The notes: generated by a model from the letters alone, not told the origin. DNA of 64,000 nt from Hyphomicrobiales bacterium (GCA_003577315.1 QEVK01000011.1:24922-88921); one strand, 5' to 3'; shown: positions 18,954-28,513, counted from the stretch's first letter. A program made the numbers and translations.

Positions 18954-19027
18954 GGTATGGCGATATTCAGTCCGGGGCGGGCTGAAACTCGACACACCCT
19001 TTCAGGCATAGGACTTCGGAGACTTCC

Positions 19028-19819
19028 ATGGCGCGCTCCGCCATCATCAACGTCATGGTGCAGGCGGCCATGAAGGCCGGCCGGTCGCTGGCGCGCGACT
19101 TCGGCGAGGTGCAGAACCTCCAGGTCTCGCTCAAGGGGCCGGGCGACTATGTCAGCCAGGCCGACCGGCGGGCCGAGGAGATCGTCTTCACTGAGCTGTC
19201 GCGGGCGCGGCCGGGCTATTCCTTCGTCATGGAGGAGCGCGGCGAGGTGGCGGGCGAGGACGACCAGCACCGCTTCATCGTCGATCCGCTCGACGGCACC
19301 ACCAACTTCCTGCACGGCATTCCGCTCTTCTGCGTCTCCATCGCGCTGGAGCGGCAGGGCCAGCTCGTCGCCGGCGTGATCTACAACCCGGCGATGGACG
19401 AGCTCTACACCGCCGAGCGCGGCGGCGGCGCGTTCATGAACGACCGCAGGCTGCGGGTGGCGGCGCGGCGCAGCCTTTCCGACGCGGTGATCGGCACCGG
19501 CATCCCGCATCTGGGGCGCGGCCACCACGGCCACGCGCTGATCGAGCTCAAGAACGTCATGGGCGAGGTCGCGGGCGTCCGCCGCCTCGGCTCGGCCGCG
19601 CTCGACCTCGCCTATGTCGCGGCCGGCCGCATGGACGGCTTCTGGGAAAGCTGGCTGGCGCCCTGGGACCTCGCCGCCGGCATCCTGATGGTGCGCGAGG
19701 CGGGCGGCTTCTGCACCGACAATGCCGGCGGGCAGGCGATGTTCGACACCGGCACGGTCGTGGCCGGCAACGAGGCGATCCACAAGGCGCTGCTGAAGAC
19801 GGTGCAGAAGAAGGCGTGA
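19028..19819 (+). CDS. suhB: Inositol monophosphatase family protein (SuhB)
   Basis: The 263-residue enzyme has the Mg-dependent phosphatase signatures of the family: EERGE (metal site 1), IVDPLDGTTNFLHG and the C-terminal WDLAAGILMVREAGG. It dephosphorylates inositol monophosphates; in enterobacteria SuhB also helps rRNA antitermination. It is preceded by efp after 74 bases and followed by a small-RNA locus of the type Rfam names after this gene. The start is confirmed by MARSAIINVMVQAA, usual in rhizobial homologues. Confidence 0.94.
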   Translation: MARSAIINVMVQAAMKAGRSLARDFGEVQNLQVSLKGPGDYVSQADRRAEEIVFTELSRARPGYSFVMEERGEVAGEDDQHRFIVDPLDGTTNFLHGIPLFCVSIALERQGQLVAGVIYNPAMDELYTAERGGGAFMNDRRLRVAARRSLSDAVIGTGIPHLGRGHHGHALIELKNVMGEVAGVRRLGSAALDLAYVAAGRMDGFWESWLAPWDLAAGILMVREAGGFCTDNAGGQAMFDTGTVVAGNEAIHKALLKTVQKKA

Positions 19820-19889
19820 CGGGGGCGCCGGCTGTCGAGGGGCGGCCTGTGCCGAAGCGGCACATTTGTCGGCAAAGCCGGCTGCCGCG

Positions 19890-19904
19890 TTAAGCTTCGG
19901 TTAA
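19890..19904 (+). promoter_or_regulatory. CtrA-type box upstream of the small RNA
   Basis: The sequence has two TTAA half-sites separated by exactly 7 bases (TTAAGCTTCGGTTAA), a full match to the CtrA consensus TTAA-N7-TTAA known in alphaproteobacteria. It lies about 15-30 bases before the likely 5' end of the small RNA, in promoter position. TTAA is rare in this GC-rich sequence. Confidence 0.6.
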
Positions 19905-19917
19905 GCTTTACATGTCA

Positions 19918-20023
19918 TTACTGTGGGCATCCAGTTCTCTGGATTCTTACCGAGTGGCTCGGCCACTCCGTTTGACGCCTCCCTGTTAAACTCCTGAGAG
20001 CCGCTTTTGCGGCTCTTTTTTTG
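19918..20023 (+). ncRNA. Three-hairpin small RNA downstream of suhB (suhB/alpha-r8-like candidate)
   Basis: Between suhB and the DUF1465 gene there are three successive hairpins: ATCCAG/CTGGAT (19929-19944), GAGTGGC/GCCACTC (19952-19968) and a terminator AGAGCCGC/GCGGCTCT (19997-20016) followed by a run of T. A single-stranded stretch with CCTCCC lies between hairpins two and three, typical of small RNAs that pair with ribosome sites. Corbino-type comparative work named a 'suhB' RNA motif in alphaproteobacteria, and rhizobial alpha-r8 (MmgR-like) RNAs have this architecture. The family name is inferred from position and shape; the 5' end is approximate. The rest of the 19820-20195 gap holds only the two CtrA-type boxes. 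Confidence 0.65.
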
Positions 20024-20056
20024 CTCCGGCCGGCCGCCGGGGCCGGCGCGGCATCG

Positions 20057-20071
20057 TTAACCCTTCGTTAA
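20057..20071 (+). promoter_or_regulatory. CtrA-type box upstream of the DUF1465 gene
   Basis: TTAACCCTTCGTTAA is a second perfect TTAA-N7-TTAA element, 125 bases before the DUF1465 start codon and just after the small-RNA terminator. It could place DUF1465, and possibly ruvCAB behind it, under cell-cycle control by CtrA. Confidence 0.55.
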
Positions 20072-20195
20072 AGCCCCGCTTGCGTTCCGGCCCGCGCCGT
20101 ATCAAATTCCGTCCATCCGCCGCGGGCTGTCGCGACACGCCAGAATCGCGAGGCGCTGCGGCGGACGGCGTTCAGGGTGTGCGGGGTCAGCGTTC

Positions 20196-20726
20196 ATGCA
20201 TAATCGGGATCACGACGGTTCCAATACGGTCAGCCTCGCCGAGAGGCGCATCTTCTCGGCGTCGTTCAAGCCGCTCTACGACGAGGGCATGGGCCTCGTC
20301 GAGCGCGCGGCCGAGTATCTCGACGGCGAGGGCCGCGCCGCGGCCAAGGGCCTGTCGCGGGTGGGCGCCACGCTCTATGCCGCCGAATCGATGCGGCTGA
20401 CGACGCGGCTGATGCAGATCGCCTCGTGGCTGCTTCTCCAGCGCGCGGCCAATTCCGGCGAGATGACGCGCGACCAGGTGGCGACGGAGAAGTCCAAGGT
20501 GCGCCTCGACACCGCCTCGGCGCGAGGCGACGCGGCCGGCTGGGCGGAGCTGCCCGACGCCTTCCGCGCCATCGTCGACCACTCGCTCAGGCTCCAGGCG
20601 CTGGTGCGCCGCATGGACGAGGAGATCTACGGCGAGCCCGCCGCGCCGGCGGCGGCCGCGCCGCGGTCCGGCAATCCCGTCTCCGACCAGATCACGCTGT
20701 TGCAGACGGCCTTCGGCCGCGGCTGA
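20196..20726 (+). CDS. DUF1465 family protein
   Basis: The 176-residue protein is predicted cytoplasmic and mostly helical, with no membrane segment. Conserved blocks are FSASFKPLYDEGMGLVERAA, LYAAESMRLTTRLMQIASWL and SLRLQALVRRMDEEIYG, which fit DUF1465, a family restricted to alphaproteobacteria and often placed before ruvC. Its function is not known. It starts a run of same-strand genes (ruvC, ruvA, ruvB, ybgC) and has a perfect CtrA-type box upstream. A short Ala/Pro linker separates the core from the C-terminal ITLLQTAFGRG. Confidence 0.88.
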   Translation: MHNRDHDGSNTVSLAERRIFSASFKPLYDEGMGLVERAAEYLDGEGRAAAKGLSRVGATLYAAESMRLTTRLMQIASWLLLQRAANSGEMTRDQVATEKSKVRLDTASARGDAAGWAELPDAFRAIVDHSLRLQALVRRMDEEIYGEPAAPAAAAPRSGNPVSDQITLLQTAFGRG

Positions 20727-20808
20727 CGGCGACCGCGAATCCCGCGCTTCGTTTCTGCTTTGTTCACTTTTCGATGGCATTCCCCCGCCATCGCACTAGG
20801 GTGGACGC

Positions 20809-21324
20809 ATGACGGAAGCGATTCGCATCATCGGCATCGATCCCGGCCTGCGCCGCACCGGCTGGGGCGTGGTCGAGACGCTCGGCAATTCGCTGCGCTT
20901 CGTGGCTTCGGGCACGGTGCGCTCCGACGACAAGGCCGACCTCGCCTCCCGCCTGTGCCAGCTCCATGACGGGCTCTCGGCCGTGGTCCACGCCCACATG
21001 CCGCACGAGGCGGCGGTGGAGGCGACCTTCGTCAACAAGGACGCGACCGCGACGCTGAAGCTCGGCCAGGCGCGGGGCGTGGCCATGCTGGTGCCGGCGC
21101 TGGCCGGGCTTGCCGTCGCCGAATATGCGCCCAACGCGGTCAAGAAGGCGGTGATCGGCGTCGGCCACGGCGAGAAACGGCAGATCCACATGATGGTCAG
21201 GGTGCTGATGCCGAAGGCCACCTTCGACGGCGACGATGCGGCCGACGCGCTGGCCATCGCGGTCTGCCACGCGCATCATCGCCAGAGCGCCACCGGGCGG
21301 CTCGCCGCCGCCGCTTGCGCGTGA
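20809..21324 (+). CDS. ruvC: Crossover junction endodeoxyribonuclease RuvC
   Basis: RuvC resolves Holliday junctions by paired nicks within the RuvABC complex. The 171-residue protein has the RNase H-like fold with the acidic catalytic residues visible in [14 protein letters not shown] (first Asp), [10 protein letters not shown] (Glu) and [18 protein letters not shown] (the last two Asp). The length fits the family (about 165-175). It precedes ruvA by 16 bases. Confidence 0.97.
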   Translation: MTEAIRIIGIDPGLRRTGWGVVETLGNSLRFVASGTVRSDDKADLASRLCQLHDGLSAVVHAHMPHEAAVEATFVNKDATATLKLGQARGVAMLVPALAGLAVAEYAPNAVKKAVIGVGHGEKRQIHMMVRVLMPKATFDGDDAADALAIAVCHAHHRQSATGRLAAAACA

Positions 21325-21340
21325 ACGGGACGGGGGCGGC

Positions 21341-21958
21341 ATGATCGGCAAGCTGAAAGGCACGGTCGACGAGATCGGCGAGGACCATTGCGTCATCGAC
21401 GTCCACGGCGTCGGCTACGTCGCCTTCTGCCCGGCGCGCACGCTGGCGGGGCTGCCCGGCGCCGGCGAGGCGGTGGTCCTCCACATCGAGACCCATGTCC
21501 GCGAGGACATGATCCGGCTCTACGGCTTCGCCACGGCGCTGGAGCGCGAATGGTTCCGCCTGTTGCAGAACGTGCAGGGGGTGGGCGCCAAGGTGGCGCT
21601 CGCCGTCTTGTCCACGCTCGCCCCGGCCGAGCTCGCCAACGCGATTGCGCTCCGCGACATCGCCATGGTCTCGCGCGCGCCGGGCGTGGGCAAGAAGGTG
21701 GCCGAGCGCATCGTCACCGAGCTGAAGGCCAGGGCGCCGGCGCTCGCCGGCGAGGCTTCCGCGACCATCGGCTTCGCGCAGGAACTGGGGGAGGGGGCGG
21801 CACCGGCGCCCGCGGCCGACGCGGTCTCGGCGCTCGTCAATCTCGGCTATGCGCGCGACGTGGCCGCCAACGCGGTGGCCGCGGCGATGAAGGCGGCCGG
21901 CGAGGGCGCGGATTCGGCGAAGCTCATCCGCCTCGGCCTGAAGGAGCTGGCGCGGTGA
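21341..21958 (+). CDS. ruvA: Holliday junction branch migration protein RuvA
   Basis: RuvA tetramers hold the four-way junction and load RuvB. The 205-residue product has the N-terminal OB domain ([16 protein letters not shown]), two helix-hairpin-helix motifs ([18 protein letters not shown] and [17 protein letters not shown]) and the C-terminal RuvB-contact domain ([19 protein letters not shown]). An in-frame extension overlapping ruvC is not family-like; the chosen ATG follows GGGGGCGGC. Confidence 0.97.
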   Translation: MIGKLKGTVDEIGEDHCVIDVHGVGYVAFCPARTLAGLPGAGEAVVLHIETHVREDMIRLYGFATALEREWFRLLQNVQGVGAKVALAVLSTLAPAELANAIALRDIAMVSRAPGVGKKVAERIVTELKARAPALAGEASATIGFAQELGEGAAPAPAADAVSALVNLGYARDVAANAVAAAMKAAGEGADSAKLIRLGLKELAR

Positions 21959-22018
21959 GGCGGCTGTTGCAACTCGCCGCGCCCCGTGAAATGACAGGGC
22001 CATGAGAATGGCAGGATC

Positions 22019-23056
22019 ATGAACCCGGCACCCCGCCTGATCTCCTCCGAAAAGCGCGGCGAGGACGCCGACGTGTCGCTGCGGCCGCAGTCGCTGGACG
22101 AGTTCGTCGGCCAGCAGGCGGCGCGGGAGAACCTGAAGGTCTTCATCGAGGCGGCCAAGAGCCGCGGCGAGGCGCTCGACCACGTGCTGTTCGTCGGCCC
22201 TCCGGGGCTCGGCAAGACCACGCTCGCCCAGATCATGGCGCGCGAGCTCGGCGTCAATTTCCGCTCGACCTCGGGCCCGGTCATCGCCAAGGCCGGCGAC
22301 CTCGCCGCGCTTTTGACCAATCTCGAGGACCGCGACGTCCTGTTCATCGACGAGATCCACCGCCTCAACCCGGCGGTGGAGGAGATCCTCTATCCGGCGA
22401 TGGAGGATTTCCAGCTCGACCTGATCATCGGCGAGGGGCCGGCGGCGCGCTCGGTCAAGATCGACCTCGCCCGCTTCACGCTGGTGGCGGCGACGACGCG
22501 GCTGGGGCTGCTCACCAACCCGCTGCGCGACCGCTTCGGCATTCCCGTGCGGCTCGATTTCTACACCGTGGCCGAGCTGGAGACCATCGTGCGGCGCGGG
22601 GCGCGGCTGCTTTCGCTGCCGATGGACGACGAGGGCGCGGTCGAGATCGCGCGGCGCGCGCGCGGCACGCCGCGCATCGCCGGAAGGCTCTTGCGGCGCG
22701 TGCGCGATTTCGCCTCGGTCGCGGGCGCCGAGGTGGTCGACCGCAAGACAGCGGACGCGGCCCTGTCGCGGCTGGAGGTCGACATGCTCGGCCTCGACAG
22801 CCTCGACCGGCGCTACCTGACCATGATCGCGAGGAATTTCGGCGGCGGGCCGGTCGGCATCGAGACCATCGCCGCCGGCCTTTCCGAGCCGCGCGACGCC
22901 ATCGAGGACATCATCGAGCCCTATCTGATCCAGCAGGGCTTCATCCAGCGCACGCCGCGCGGGCGGGTGCTGGCGGCCAACGCCTGGCGGCATCTCGGCC
23001 TCGACGCGCCGCAGGACCTCGCCCAGCAGCAGATCGGACTGTTCCAGGAAGAATGA
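22019..23056 (+). CDS. ruvB: Holliday junction branch migration helicase RuvB
   Basis: RuvB is the hexameric AAA+ motor that drives branch migration with RuvA. The 345-residue protein has Walker [12 protein letters not shown] (about residue 60), Walker [11 protein letters not shown], sensor region [11 protein letters not shown] with the arginine finger nearby (NPLRDRFGI), and the winged-helix C-terminus ending near [10 protein letters not shown]. The stop overlaps the ybgC start by ATGA, linking recombination and Tol-Pal genes on one transcript. Confidence 0.98.
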   Translation: MNPAPRLISSEKRGEDADVSLRPQSLDEFVGQQAARENLKVFIEAAKSRGEALDHVLFVGPPGLGKTTLAQIMARELGVNFRSTSGPVIAKAGDLAALLTNLEDRDVLFIDEIHRLNPAVEEILYPAMEDFQLDLIIGEGPAARSVKIDLARFTLVAATTRLGLLTNPLRDRFGIPVRLDFYTVAELETIVRRGARLLSLPMDDEGAVEIARRARGTPRIAGRLLRRVRDFASVAGAEVVDRKTADAALSRLEVDMLGLDSLDRRYLTMIARNFGGGPVGIETIAAGLSEPRDAIEDIIEPYLIQQGFIQRTPRGRVLAANAWRHLGLDAPQDLAQQQIGLFQEE

Positions 23057-23511
23057 GCGACGACGATTTCCTCTCCGCCGGCCTTTCCGGCGCGCTGACC
23101 GATTTCGGCCACCGGCTGAAAGCCCGCGTCTACTATGCCGACACCGATTTTTCCGGCGTCGTCTACCATGCCCGCTATCTCGAGTTCCTCGAGCGCGGCC
23201 GCTCCGACTTCCTGCGGCTGGCGGGCGTCCACCACACCGAGCTGGCCGACGGCCGGCACGGCGAGAAGCTGGTGTGGGTGGTGCGGCGCATGGAGATCGA
23301 CTTCCGCGCGTCGGCGCGCATCGACGACGTGCTGACCGTCGATACCCGCACCGAGAACGTCTCGGGCGCGCGCATCTTCATGGCGCAGCAGATCCGGCGC
23401 GGCGACGACCTGCTGATCGAGGCGAAGATCGAGGCGGCGATCGTCTCGGAGAACGGGCGGCCGCGCCGGTTCCCGAAGGAATGGGCCGCCGCGTTCCTGC
23501 CGAAGGGCTGA
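23053..23511 (+). CDS. ybgC: Tol-Pal system-associated acyl-CoA thioesterase YbgC
   Basis: The 152-residue hot-dog-fold protein has the YbgC signature [20 protein letters not shown], containing the catalytic aspartate and histidine region, and ERGRSDFLR. It hydrolyses short or medium acyl-CoAs and is conserved at the head of tol-pal clusters, where it may link phospholipid metabolism to the Tol complex. It overlaps ruvB by four bases and is followed by a 225-base gap before tolQ. Confidence 0.94.
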   Translation: MSDDDFLSAGLSGALTDFGHRLKARVYYADTDFSGVVYHARYLEFLERGRSDFLRLAGVHHTELADGRHGEKLVWVVRRMEIDFRASARIDDVLTVDTRTENVSGARIFMAQQIRRGDDLLIEAKIEAAIVSENGRPRRFPKEWAAAFLPKG

Positions 23512-23532
23512 CGCGCGGCCGGGCATCCGGCC

Positions 23533-23553
23533 CTAACCGATCCTTAACCTTAA
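23533..23553 (+). promoter_or_regulatory. CtrA-like site upstream of tolQ
   Basis: CTAA-N7-TTAA (23533-23547) is followed by a further TTAA two bases later. This is a near match to the CtrA consensus with one mismatch in the first half-site. It lies about 200 bases before the tolQ start; the gap to tolQ is otherwise GC-rich with no convincing gene. Confidence 0.35.
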
Positions 23554-23736
23554 CCGTTCATCAAGACGATGGTGAGGATTGCGCGCAATCGCGCGCCTTC
23601 CTTTCACCAAAATTCGCCCGGAAAAGGCCGAGACCGCGCATCGGGCGCGTCCCGGCCGGAAAGGCCGGGAACGGCGAGGGACGATGCGCTTGGGGCCGGC
23701 GGCAGCGGACCCCGCACGATTAGGGACCAATGCGAT

Positions 23737-24453
23737 ATGGAACAAATGGCTCTTGCCGCGCCCGGCGGCGACCACTCGATATGGGCACTGTTCTGGCAGG
23801 CCGGCTGGGTCGTCAAGCTGGTCATGATCGGCCTGCTCGTCGCCTCGGTGTGGAGCTGGGCGATCATCGTCGACAAGCTGATCGCATTCGCGCGCATGCG
23901 CGCCTCGCTGACCCGCTTCGAGGAGATCTTCTGGTCGGGCCAGTCGCTCGAGGAGCTCTACCGCACGCTCGCCGAGCGCAAGACGAGCGGCATGGGCTCG
24001 ATCTTCGTCGCCGCCATGCGCGAGTGGAAGAAGAGCTTCGAGAAGGGCGTGAAGTCGCCGATCAGCCTGCAAAACCGCATCGACAAGGCGATGGACCTGG
24101 CGCTGACGCGCGAGATGGAGCGGCTGGAGGGCCGGCTCGGCTTCCTCGCCTCGGTCGGCTCGTCCGCACCCTTCATCGGCCTGTTCGGCACCGTGGTCGG
24201 CATCATGACCTCGTTCCAGGCCATCGCCGGCTCGAAATCGACCAACCTCGCCGTGGTCGCGCCCGGCATCGCCGAAGCGCTTCTGGCCACCGCGCTCGGG
24301 CTGCTCGCGGCCATCCCCGCCGTCATCGCCTACAACAAGCTGTCGTCCGACGCGGCCAAGCTCGGCCTCAGGATGGAGGGCTTCGCCGACGAGTTCTCGG
24401 CCATACTGTCGCGGCAAATCGATGAGAAGGTGCCGCTGAGAGCGGCCGCCTAG
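23737..24453 (+). CDS. tolQ: Tol-Pal system protein TolQ
   Basis: TolQ is the proton-channel subunit that, with TolR, energises TolA across the inner membrane during cell constriction. The 238-residue product has three membrane helices (residues 15-40, about 130-160 and 170-200) and family blocks VGSSAPFIGLFGTVVGIM and EALLATALGLLAAIPAVIAYN. The upstream frame is longer, but MEQMALAAPGG is the usual rhizobial start. tolR follows after ten bases. Confidence 0.96.
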   Translation: MEQMALAAPGGDHSIWALFWQAGWVVKLVMIGLLVASVWSWAIIVDKLIAFARMRASLTRFEEIFWSGQSLEELYRTLAERKTSGMGSIFVAAMREWKKSFEKGVKSPISLQNRIDKAMDLALTREMERLEGRLGFLASVGSSAPFIGLFGTVVGIMTSFQAIAGSKSTNLAVVAPGIAEALLATALGLLAAIPAVIAYNKLSSDAAKLGLRMEGFADEFSAILSRQIDEKVPLRAAA

Positions 24454-24463
24454 GAGAGCGTTC

Positions 24464-24919
24464 ATGGGCATGGCAACCGGACAGGCCGGCGGGCGGGGCG
24501 GACGCGGCCACAGGCGGCGCAGCCGCCATCACGCGCTGGTCTCGGAGATCAACGTCACGCCCTTCGTGGACGTGATGCTGGTGCTGCTCATCATCTTCAT
24601 GGTGGCCGCGCCGCTGCTCACCGTCGGCGTGCCGATCGACCTGCCGGAGACGCAGGCGAGGGCCCTCAATTCCGAGACGCAGCCGATCACCGTCTCGATC
24701 AACGAGCAGGGCCAGATCTATCTCCAGGAGACGGAGATCGGCATCGACGAGGTGGTGCCCAAGCTCCAGGCCATCGCCTCGACCGGCTATGACGAGCGCA
24801 TCTACGTGCGCGGCGACCGCACCGCCGACTACGGCACGGTGATGCGCGTGATGGCGCGCATCTCCTCGGCCGGATACCGCAATCTCGGCCTCGTGACGCT
24901 GCAGGAACAGGACCAGTGA
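24464..24919 (+). CDS. tolR: Tol-Pal system protein TolR
   Basis: The 151-residue protein has one N-terminal membrane helix with the essential aspartate in INVTPFVDVMLVLLIIFM and a periplasmic ExbD/TolR domain (DLPETQARAL, YVRGDRTADYGTVMRVM). It couples proton flow through TolQ to TolA movement. The basic, Gly/Arg-rich first 20 residues are cytoplasmic. The tolA GTG start lies one base after its stop. Confidence 0.95.
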   Translation: MGMATGQAGGRGGRGHRRRSRHHALVSEINVTPFVDVMLVLLIIFMVAAPLLTVGVPIDLPETQARALNSETQPITVSINEQGQIYLQETEIGIDEVVPKLQAIASTGYDERIYVRGDRTADYGTVMRVMARISSAGYRNLGLVTLQEQDQ

Positions 24920-24920
24920 G

Positions 24921-25985
24921 GTGAAGGCCGGGCTGACGACATCGCTGGCGCTGCACGCGGTCGTGCTCGGCTTCGGCCTCGTCAGCCTGTCCTCGCCGCG
25001 CGAGATGGCGATCGCCGACGTCGAGTCGTTTCCCGTCGACATCGTGCCGATCGAGGAGATCGCGCAGAGCGTCAGGGGCGACAGGCAGGCTCCCGTCGCC
25101 GAGAAGCCCGCGCCGAAGCCGACCACGCGCCCCGAGGTGGTGGAGAACGCGCGCGAGGTCGGCGACAACATGACCGACCTGACCGCCCCGCCGACGCCGG
25201 ACCCCAAGCCGCGCCCGGTCGAGACGGCGGAAGCGCCGCCGCCGGCGCCCAGGCCCGCGCCGCCGACGCCCGCGCCGGAGCCCACCCCCGAGCCGCCGCA
25301 GCGGACGCCGGAGCCGCAGCCGGTGCCGACCACCGAGGTCGCGGCCGAGCCGCAGCCCAGGCAGGAGGTCGTGCCCGACCCGGCGCCGCAGACGGCCGTG
25401 GCCGAGGCCCCGACCTCCGAGGCCGTCGACCTGCCGGCGAGCGCGCCGACGCCGCAGGCGCGCCCGCAGCCGCCGCAGGCCCAGGCCGCGCGCACGCCTG
25501 AGCGCCGCGAGCCGGAGAAGCGGCAGGAGCCGCGCCGCGAGACCGCCTCCTCCAGCCAGTCGCAGACGCAGAGCGTCGAAGACCAGGTCGCAGCGCTCCT
25601 CAACCGCGAGAAGGCCTCGGGCGGCGGGGCGAGGCGCTCCGGCGACCAGGCCGCGCTCGGCGGCCGCCAGACCACGGGCTCGAAGCTGTCGCAGAGCGAG
25701 ATGGACGCCCTGCGCGGCCAGATCCAGCGCTGCTGGAACGTGCCGGCGGGCGCGGCCGACGCGCAGGACCTCAAGGTCTCGGTGCAGTTCCGGCTCGATC
25801 CCTCGGGCGCGCTCGACGGCGCGCCGCAGATCGTGGCCGGCGGCGGCGGGGCCGGCATCGAGCGCGCGGCGGCCGAATCGGCCCGCCGCGCCGTGCTCGC
25901 CTGCGCGCCCTACACGCTTCCCTCCGACAAGTACGACGCCTGGGCGGAGGTCATCGTCCATTTCGACCCGCGCGACATGTTCTGA
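24921..25985 (+). CDS. tolA: TolA-like envelope protein (GTG start)
   Basis: The 354-residue protein has an N-terminal membrane anchor (residues 5-25), a long proline/glutamate-rich periplasmic stalk (about 75-225) instead of the lysine/alanine helix of enterobacterial TolA, and a globular C-terminal TolA/TonB-type domain with [14 protein letters not shown] and [13 protein letters not shown]. Position between tolR and tolB supports TolA. It spans the periplasm to contact Pal and TolB. The polyproline stalk may need EF-P for translation. Confidence 0.9.
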   Translation: MKAGLTTSLALHAVVLGFGLVSLSSPREMAIADVESFPVDIVPIEEIAQSVRGDRQAPVAEKPAPKPTTRPEVVENAREVGDNMTDLTAPPTPDPKPRPVETAEAPPPAPRPAPPTPAPEPTPEPPQRTPEPQPVPTTEVAAEPQPRQEVVPDPAPQTAVAEAPTSEAVDLPASAPTPQARPQPPQAQAARTPERREPEKRQEPRRETASSSQSQTQSVEDQVAALLNREKASGGGARRSGDQAALGGRQTTGSKLSQSEMDALRGQIQRCWNVPAGAADAQDLKVSVQFRLDPSGALDGAPQIVAGGGGAGIERAAAESARRAVLACAPYTLPSDKYDAWAEVIVHFDPRDMF

Positions 25986-26047
25986 CGGCATCTCCCGGGC
26001 GGCACCCAACGGTACGAAAGCTCATACGGACCCACGAGGCCAAGCGC

Positions 26048-27364
26048 ATGACCAACACCTTGAAAGCCCTCTTCTCGACCGCGTTGCTGAGCGTGGGGCT
26101 GGCGCTCGCCGCCACGCAGCCGGCCCGCGCCGTTCTGGAGATCGACATCACGCAGGGCGTGGTCGAGCCGCTGCCGATCGCGATCACCGATTTCATCGCC
26201 AACGACGCCATCGGCCAGGAGATCGCCGCCGTCGTCGCCGCCGACCTCCAGCGCTCGGGCCTGTTCAAGCCGATAGAGAAGGGCGCCTTCATCGAGAAGA
26301 TCACCAACCCGGACGTGGCGCCGCGCTTTCCCGACTGGACCGTCATCAACGCCCAGGCGCTGGTGACCGGCCGCGTCAGCCACGAGGCGGACGGGCGGCT
26401 GCGCGCCGAGTTCCGGCTGTGGGACACCTTCGCCGGCCAGCAGCTCGTGGGCGAGCAGTTCTTCGCCAACAAGGCCAACTGGCGGCGCGTCGCCCACATC
26501 ATCGCCGACGCCATCTACGAGCGGCTGACCGGCGAGAAGGGCTATTTCGACACCCGCATCGTCTATGTCGAGGAGAGCGGGCCGAAGGACAAGCGCGTCA
26601 AGCGCCTCGCCATCATGGACCAGGACGGCGCCAACAACCGGCCGCTCTCGGACGGCCGCGCGATCGTGATGACGCCGCGCTTCTCGCCCAACCGGCAGGA
26701 AATCACCTACATGTCCTACGAGGGCGGCCAGCCGCAGGTCTACCTGCTGCAGATCGAGACCGGCCAGCGCGAGCTAGTGGGCAACTTCCCCGGCATGACG
26801 TTCGCGCCGCGCTTCTCGCCCGACGGGCAGAAGGTCGTCATGAGCCTCTTGCGCCAGGACGGCAATTCCAACATCTACGCCATGGACCTGCGGAGCCGCA
26901 CCACGACGCGGCTGACCAGCTCCAACGCCATCGACACCTCGCCCTCCTACTCGCCGGACGGCACCCGCGTCGTCTTCACCTCCGACCGCGGCGGGCGGCC
27001 GCACATCTACGTGATGGGCGCCGACGGCTCCAACCCGCAGCGTATCTCCTTCGGCGACGGCACCTACTCGACGCCGGTGTGGTCGCCGCGCGGCGACCTC
27101 ATCGCCTTCACCAAGCAGTCGGGCGGCCAGTTCCAGATCGGCGTCATGCGCACCGACGGCTCGGGCGAGCGCATCCTGTCCTCCGGCTTCCTGCAGGAGG
27201 GGCCGACCTGGGCGCCGAACGGCCGCGTCATCATGTTCTTCCGCGAGGGCGCGGGCCAGGGCGGGCCGAAGCTCTATTCCATCGACCTGACCGGCCGCAA
27301 CGAGCAGGCGATCCCGACGCCGCAATATGCCTCCGACCCGGCCTGGTCGCCATTGCTCGACTGA
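26048..27364 (+). CDS. tolB: Tol-Pal system beta-propeller protein TolB
   Basis: The 438-residue periplasmic protein has a signal peptide (cut near QPARA), an N-terminal alpha/beta domain ([17 protein letters not shown]) and a C-terminal six-bladed beta-propeller with repeated SPDGxxVVF-type strands ([38 protein letters not shown]). TolB binds Pal and TolA and controls the release of Pal at the division site. The length fits the family. Confidence 0.97.
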   Translation: MTNTLKALFSTALLSVGLALAATQPARAVLEIDITQGVVEPLPIAITDFIANDAIGQEIAAVVAADLQRSGLFKPIEKGAFIEKITNPDVAPRFPDWTVINAQALVTGRVSHEADGRLRAEFRLWDTFAGQQLVGEQFFANKANWRRVAHIIADAIYERLTGEKGYFDTRIVYVEESGPKDKRVKRLAIMDQDGANNRPLSDGRAIVMTPRFSPNRQEITYMSYEGGQPQVYLLQIETGQRELVGNFPGMTFAPRFSPDGQKVVMSLLRQDGNSNIYAMDLRSRTTTRLTSSNAIDTSPSYSPDGTRVVFTSDRGGRPHIYVMGADGSNPQRISFGDGTYSTPVWSPRGDLIAFTKQSGGQFQIGVMRTDGSGERILSSGFLQEGPTWAPNGRVIMFFREGAGQGGPKLYSIDLTGRNEQAIPTPQYASDPAWSPLLD

Positions 27365-27570
27365 GGCCGGATTTCGCCGCGCCCGCGCGAAAAAGTCGCG
27401 TTTCGGCCGCATTTCGGCCAAGTGTGCGGTTAAGACAGGTTCGCGCCGGCGTGGCCGGCGCAAAGGACGGGCATTCGGAATTCGTTAACCCTGTTTGTTG
27501 AGCGCACCTTAACCGCGTTGTGGTTACTGGATGCTCAACAGAATCGTGCAAATGCCAAGGAGAGGCGGCC

Positions 27571-28071
27571 ATGCGCCGAATCGCAGCCATCACCCGCAAC
27601 CCCGCAGCGGTCGCGCTTGTCGCCATGCTCGCCGTCGCGGGCTGCGCCAGCAAGCAGACGCCCAACAACCCGGCCGATCTCGGCCTCGGCGCCGGCGCGG
27701 CGACGCCCGGGTCCGCCCAGGATTTCACCGTCAATGTCGGCGACCGCATCTTCTTCGACACCGATTCCTCGGTGATCCGCGCCGACGCGCAGACGACGCT
27801 GGCGCGCCAGGCCCAGTGGCTCGCCCAGTATCCGACCTACGCCATCACGGTCGAGGGCCATGCCGACGAGCGCGGCACGCGCGAATACAACCTCGCGCTC
27901 GGCGCGCGCCGCGCGGCGGCCGCCCGCGACTTCCTCGTCGCCCGCGGCGTCCAGGCCAACCGCATCCGCACCATCTCCTACGGCAAGGAGCGGCCGGTCG
28001 CGGTCTGCGACAACATCTCGTGCTGGTCGCAGAACCGCCGCGCCGTCACCGTGCTGTCGGGCGGAAGCTGA
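27571..28071 (+). CDS. pal: Peptidoglycan-associated lipoprotein Pal
   Basis: The 166-residue lipoprotein has a lipobox LAVAGC with the acylated Cys25 and a C-terminal OmpA domain that binds peptidoglycan (GDRIFFDTDSS, VEGHADERGTREYNLALG, SYGKERPV). It tethers the outer membrane to the wall in the Tol-Pal system. AAGGAG lies before the chosen ATG. The 206-base gap after tolB carries three TTAA-containing sequences that could be CtrA half-sites, so pal may have its own promoter. Confidence 0.97.
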   Translation: MRRIAAITRNPAAVALVAMLAVAGCASKQTPNNPADLGLGAGAATPGSAQDFTVNVGDRIFFDTDSSVIRADAQTTLARQAQWLAQYPTYAITVEGHADERGTREYNLALGARRAAAARDFLVARGVQANRIRTISYGKERPVAVCDNISCWSQNRRAVTVLSGGS

Positions 28072-28096
28072 GCGGCCTTTCCGGGACGGGCAGAAG

Positions 28097-28120
28097 AAGC
28101 GGCCTTCGGGCCGCTTTTTT
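28097..28120 (+). terminator. Intrinsic terminator after pal
   Basis: AAGCGGCC-TTCG-GGCCGCTT forms a strong stem with a tetraloop and is followed by a run of T. It closes the tol-pal transcript; the convergent DUF454 gene ends 22 bases further on. Confidence 0.9.
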
Positions 28121-28141
28121 CGTTCCGGCCCGAGCCCCGTT

Positions 28142-28513
28142 TCAGGACGGGCGCGAGAACACGTAGGCGAGGCCGACGGCGATCAGCAGCGCCGTGAAGG
28201 CGAGGATCGCGGGGTCGCCGTCGCCGATCAGCCAGATGGCGAGGAAGCCGCTGGTGGTGCCGGCCAGCGCCATGAGCTTGGCCTTGAACGGGATCGCGCC
28301 GCGCTCGCGCCATTCCTCGAGCGTCGGCCCGAAGCGCGGATGCTCGATCAGCCAGCGCTCCAGCCGCGCCGAGGAGCGTGTGAAGCAGGCGGCGGCCAGG
28401 ATCAGGAACGGCGTCGTCGGCAGCACCGGCAGCAGCGCGCCGGCAAGGCCGAGGCCGGCGAAGGCGAGGCCGAGGGCGAGATAGACGCTGCGCATGGGAC
28501 CGCCTGCGTTCAT
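28142..28513 (-). CDS. DUF454 (YbaN-like) small membrane protein
   Basis: The approximately 123-residue protein has about three to four hydrophobic helices and the DUF454 blocks LGLAGALLPVLPTTPFLILAA, CFTRSSARLERWLIEHPRFG and EWRERGAIPFKAKLMAL. The family is found in the inner membrane of many proteobacteria and has no firm function. Start choice is uncertain between the ATGs at 28513 and 28495. It is divergent from the efe operon and sits next to pal in convergent orientation. Confidence 0.85.
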   Translation of the reverse strand: MNAGGPMRSVYLALGLAFAGLGLAGALLPVLPTTPFLILAAACFTRSSARLERWLIEHPRFGPTLEEWRERGAIPFKAKLMALAGTTSGFLAIWLIGDGDPAILAFTALLIAVGLAYVFSRPS

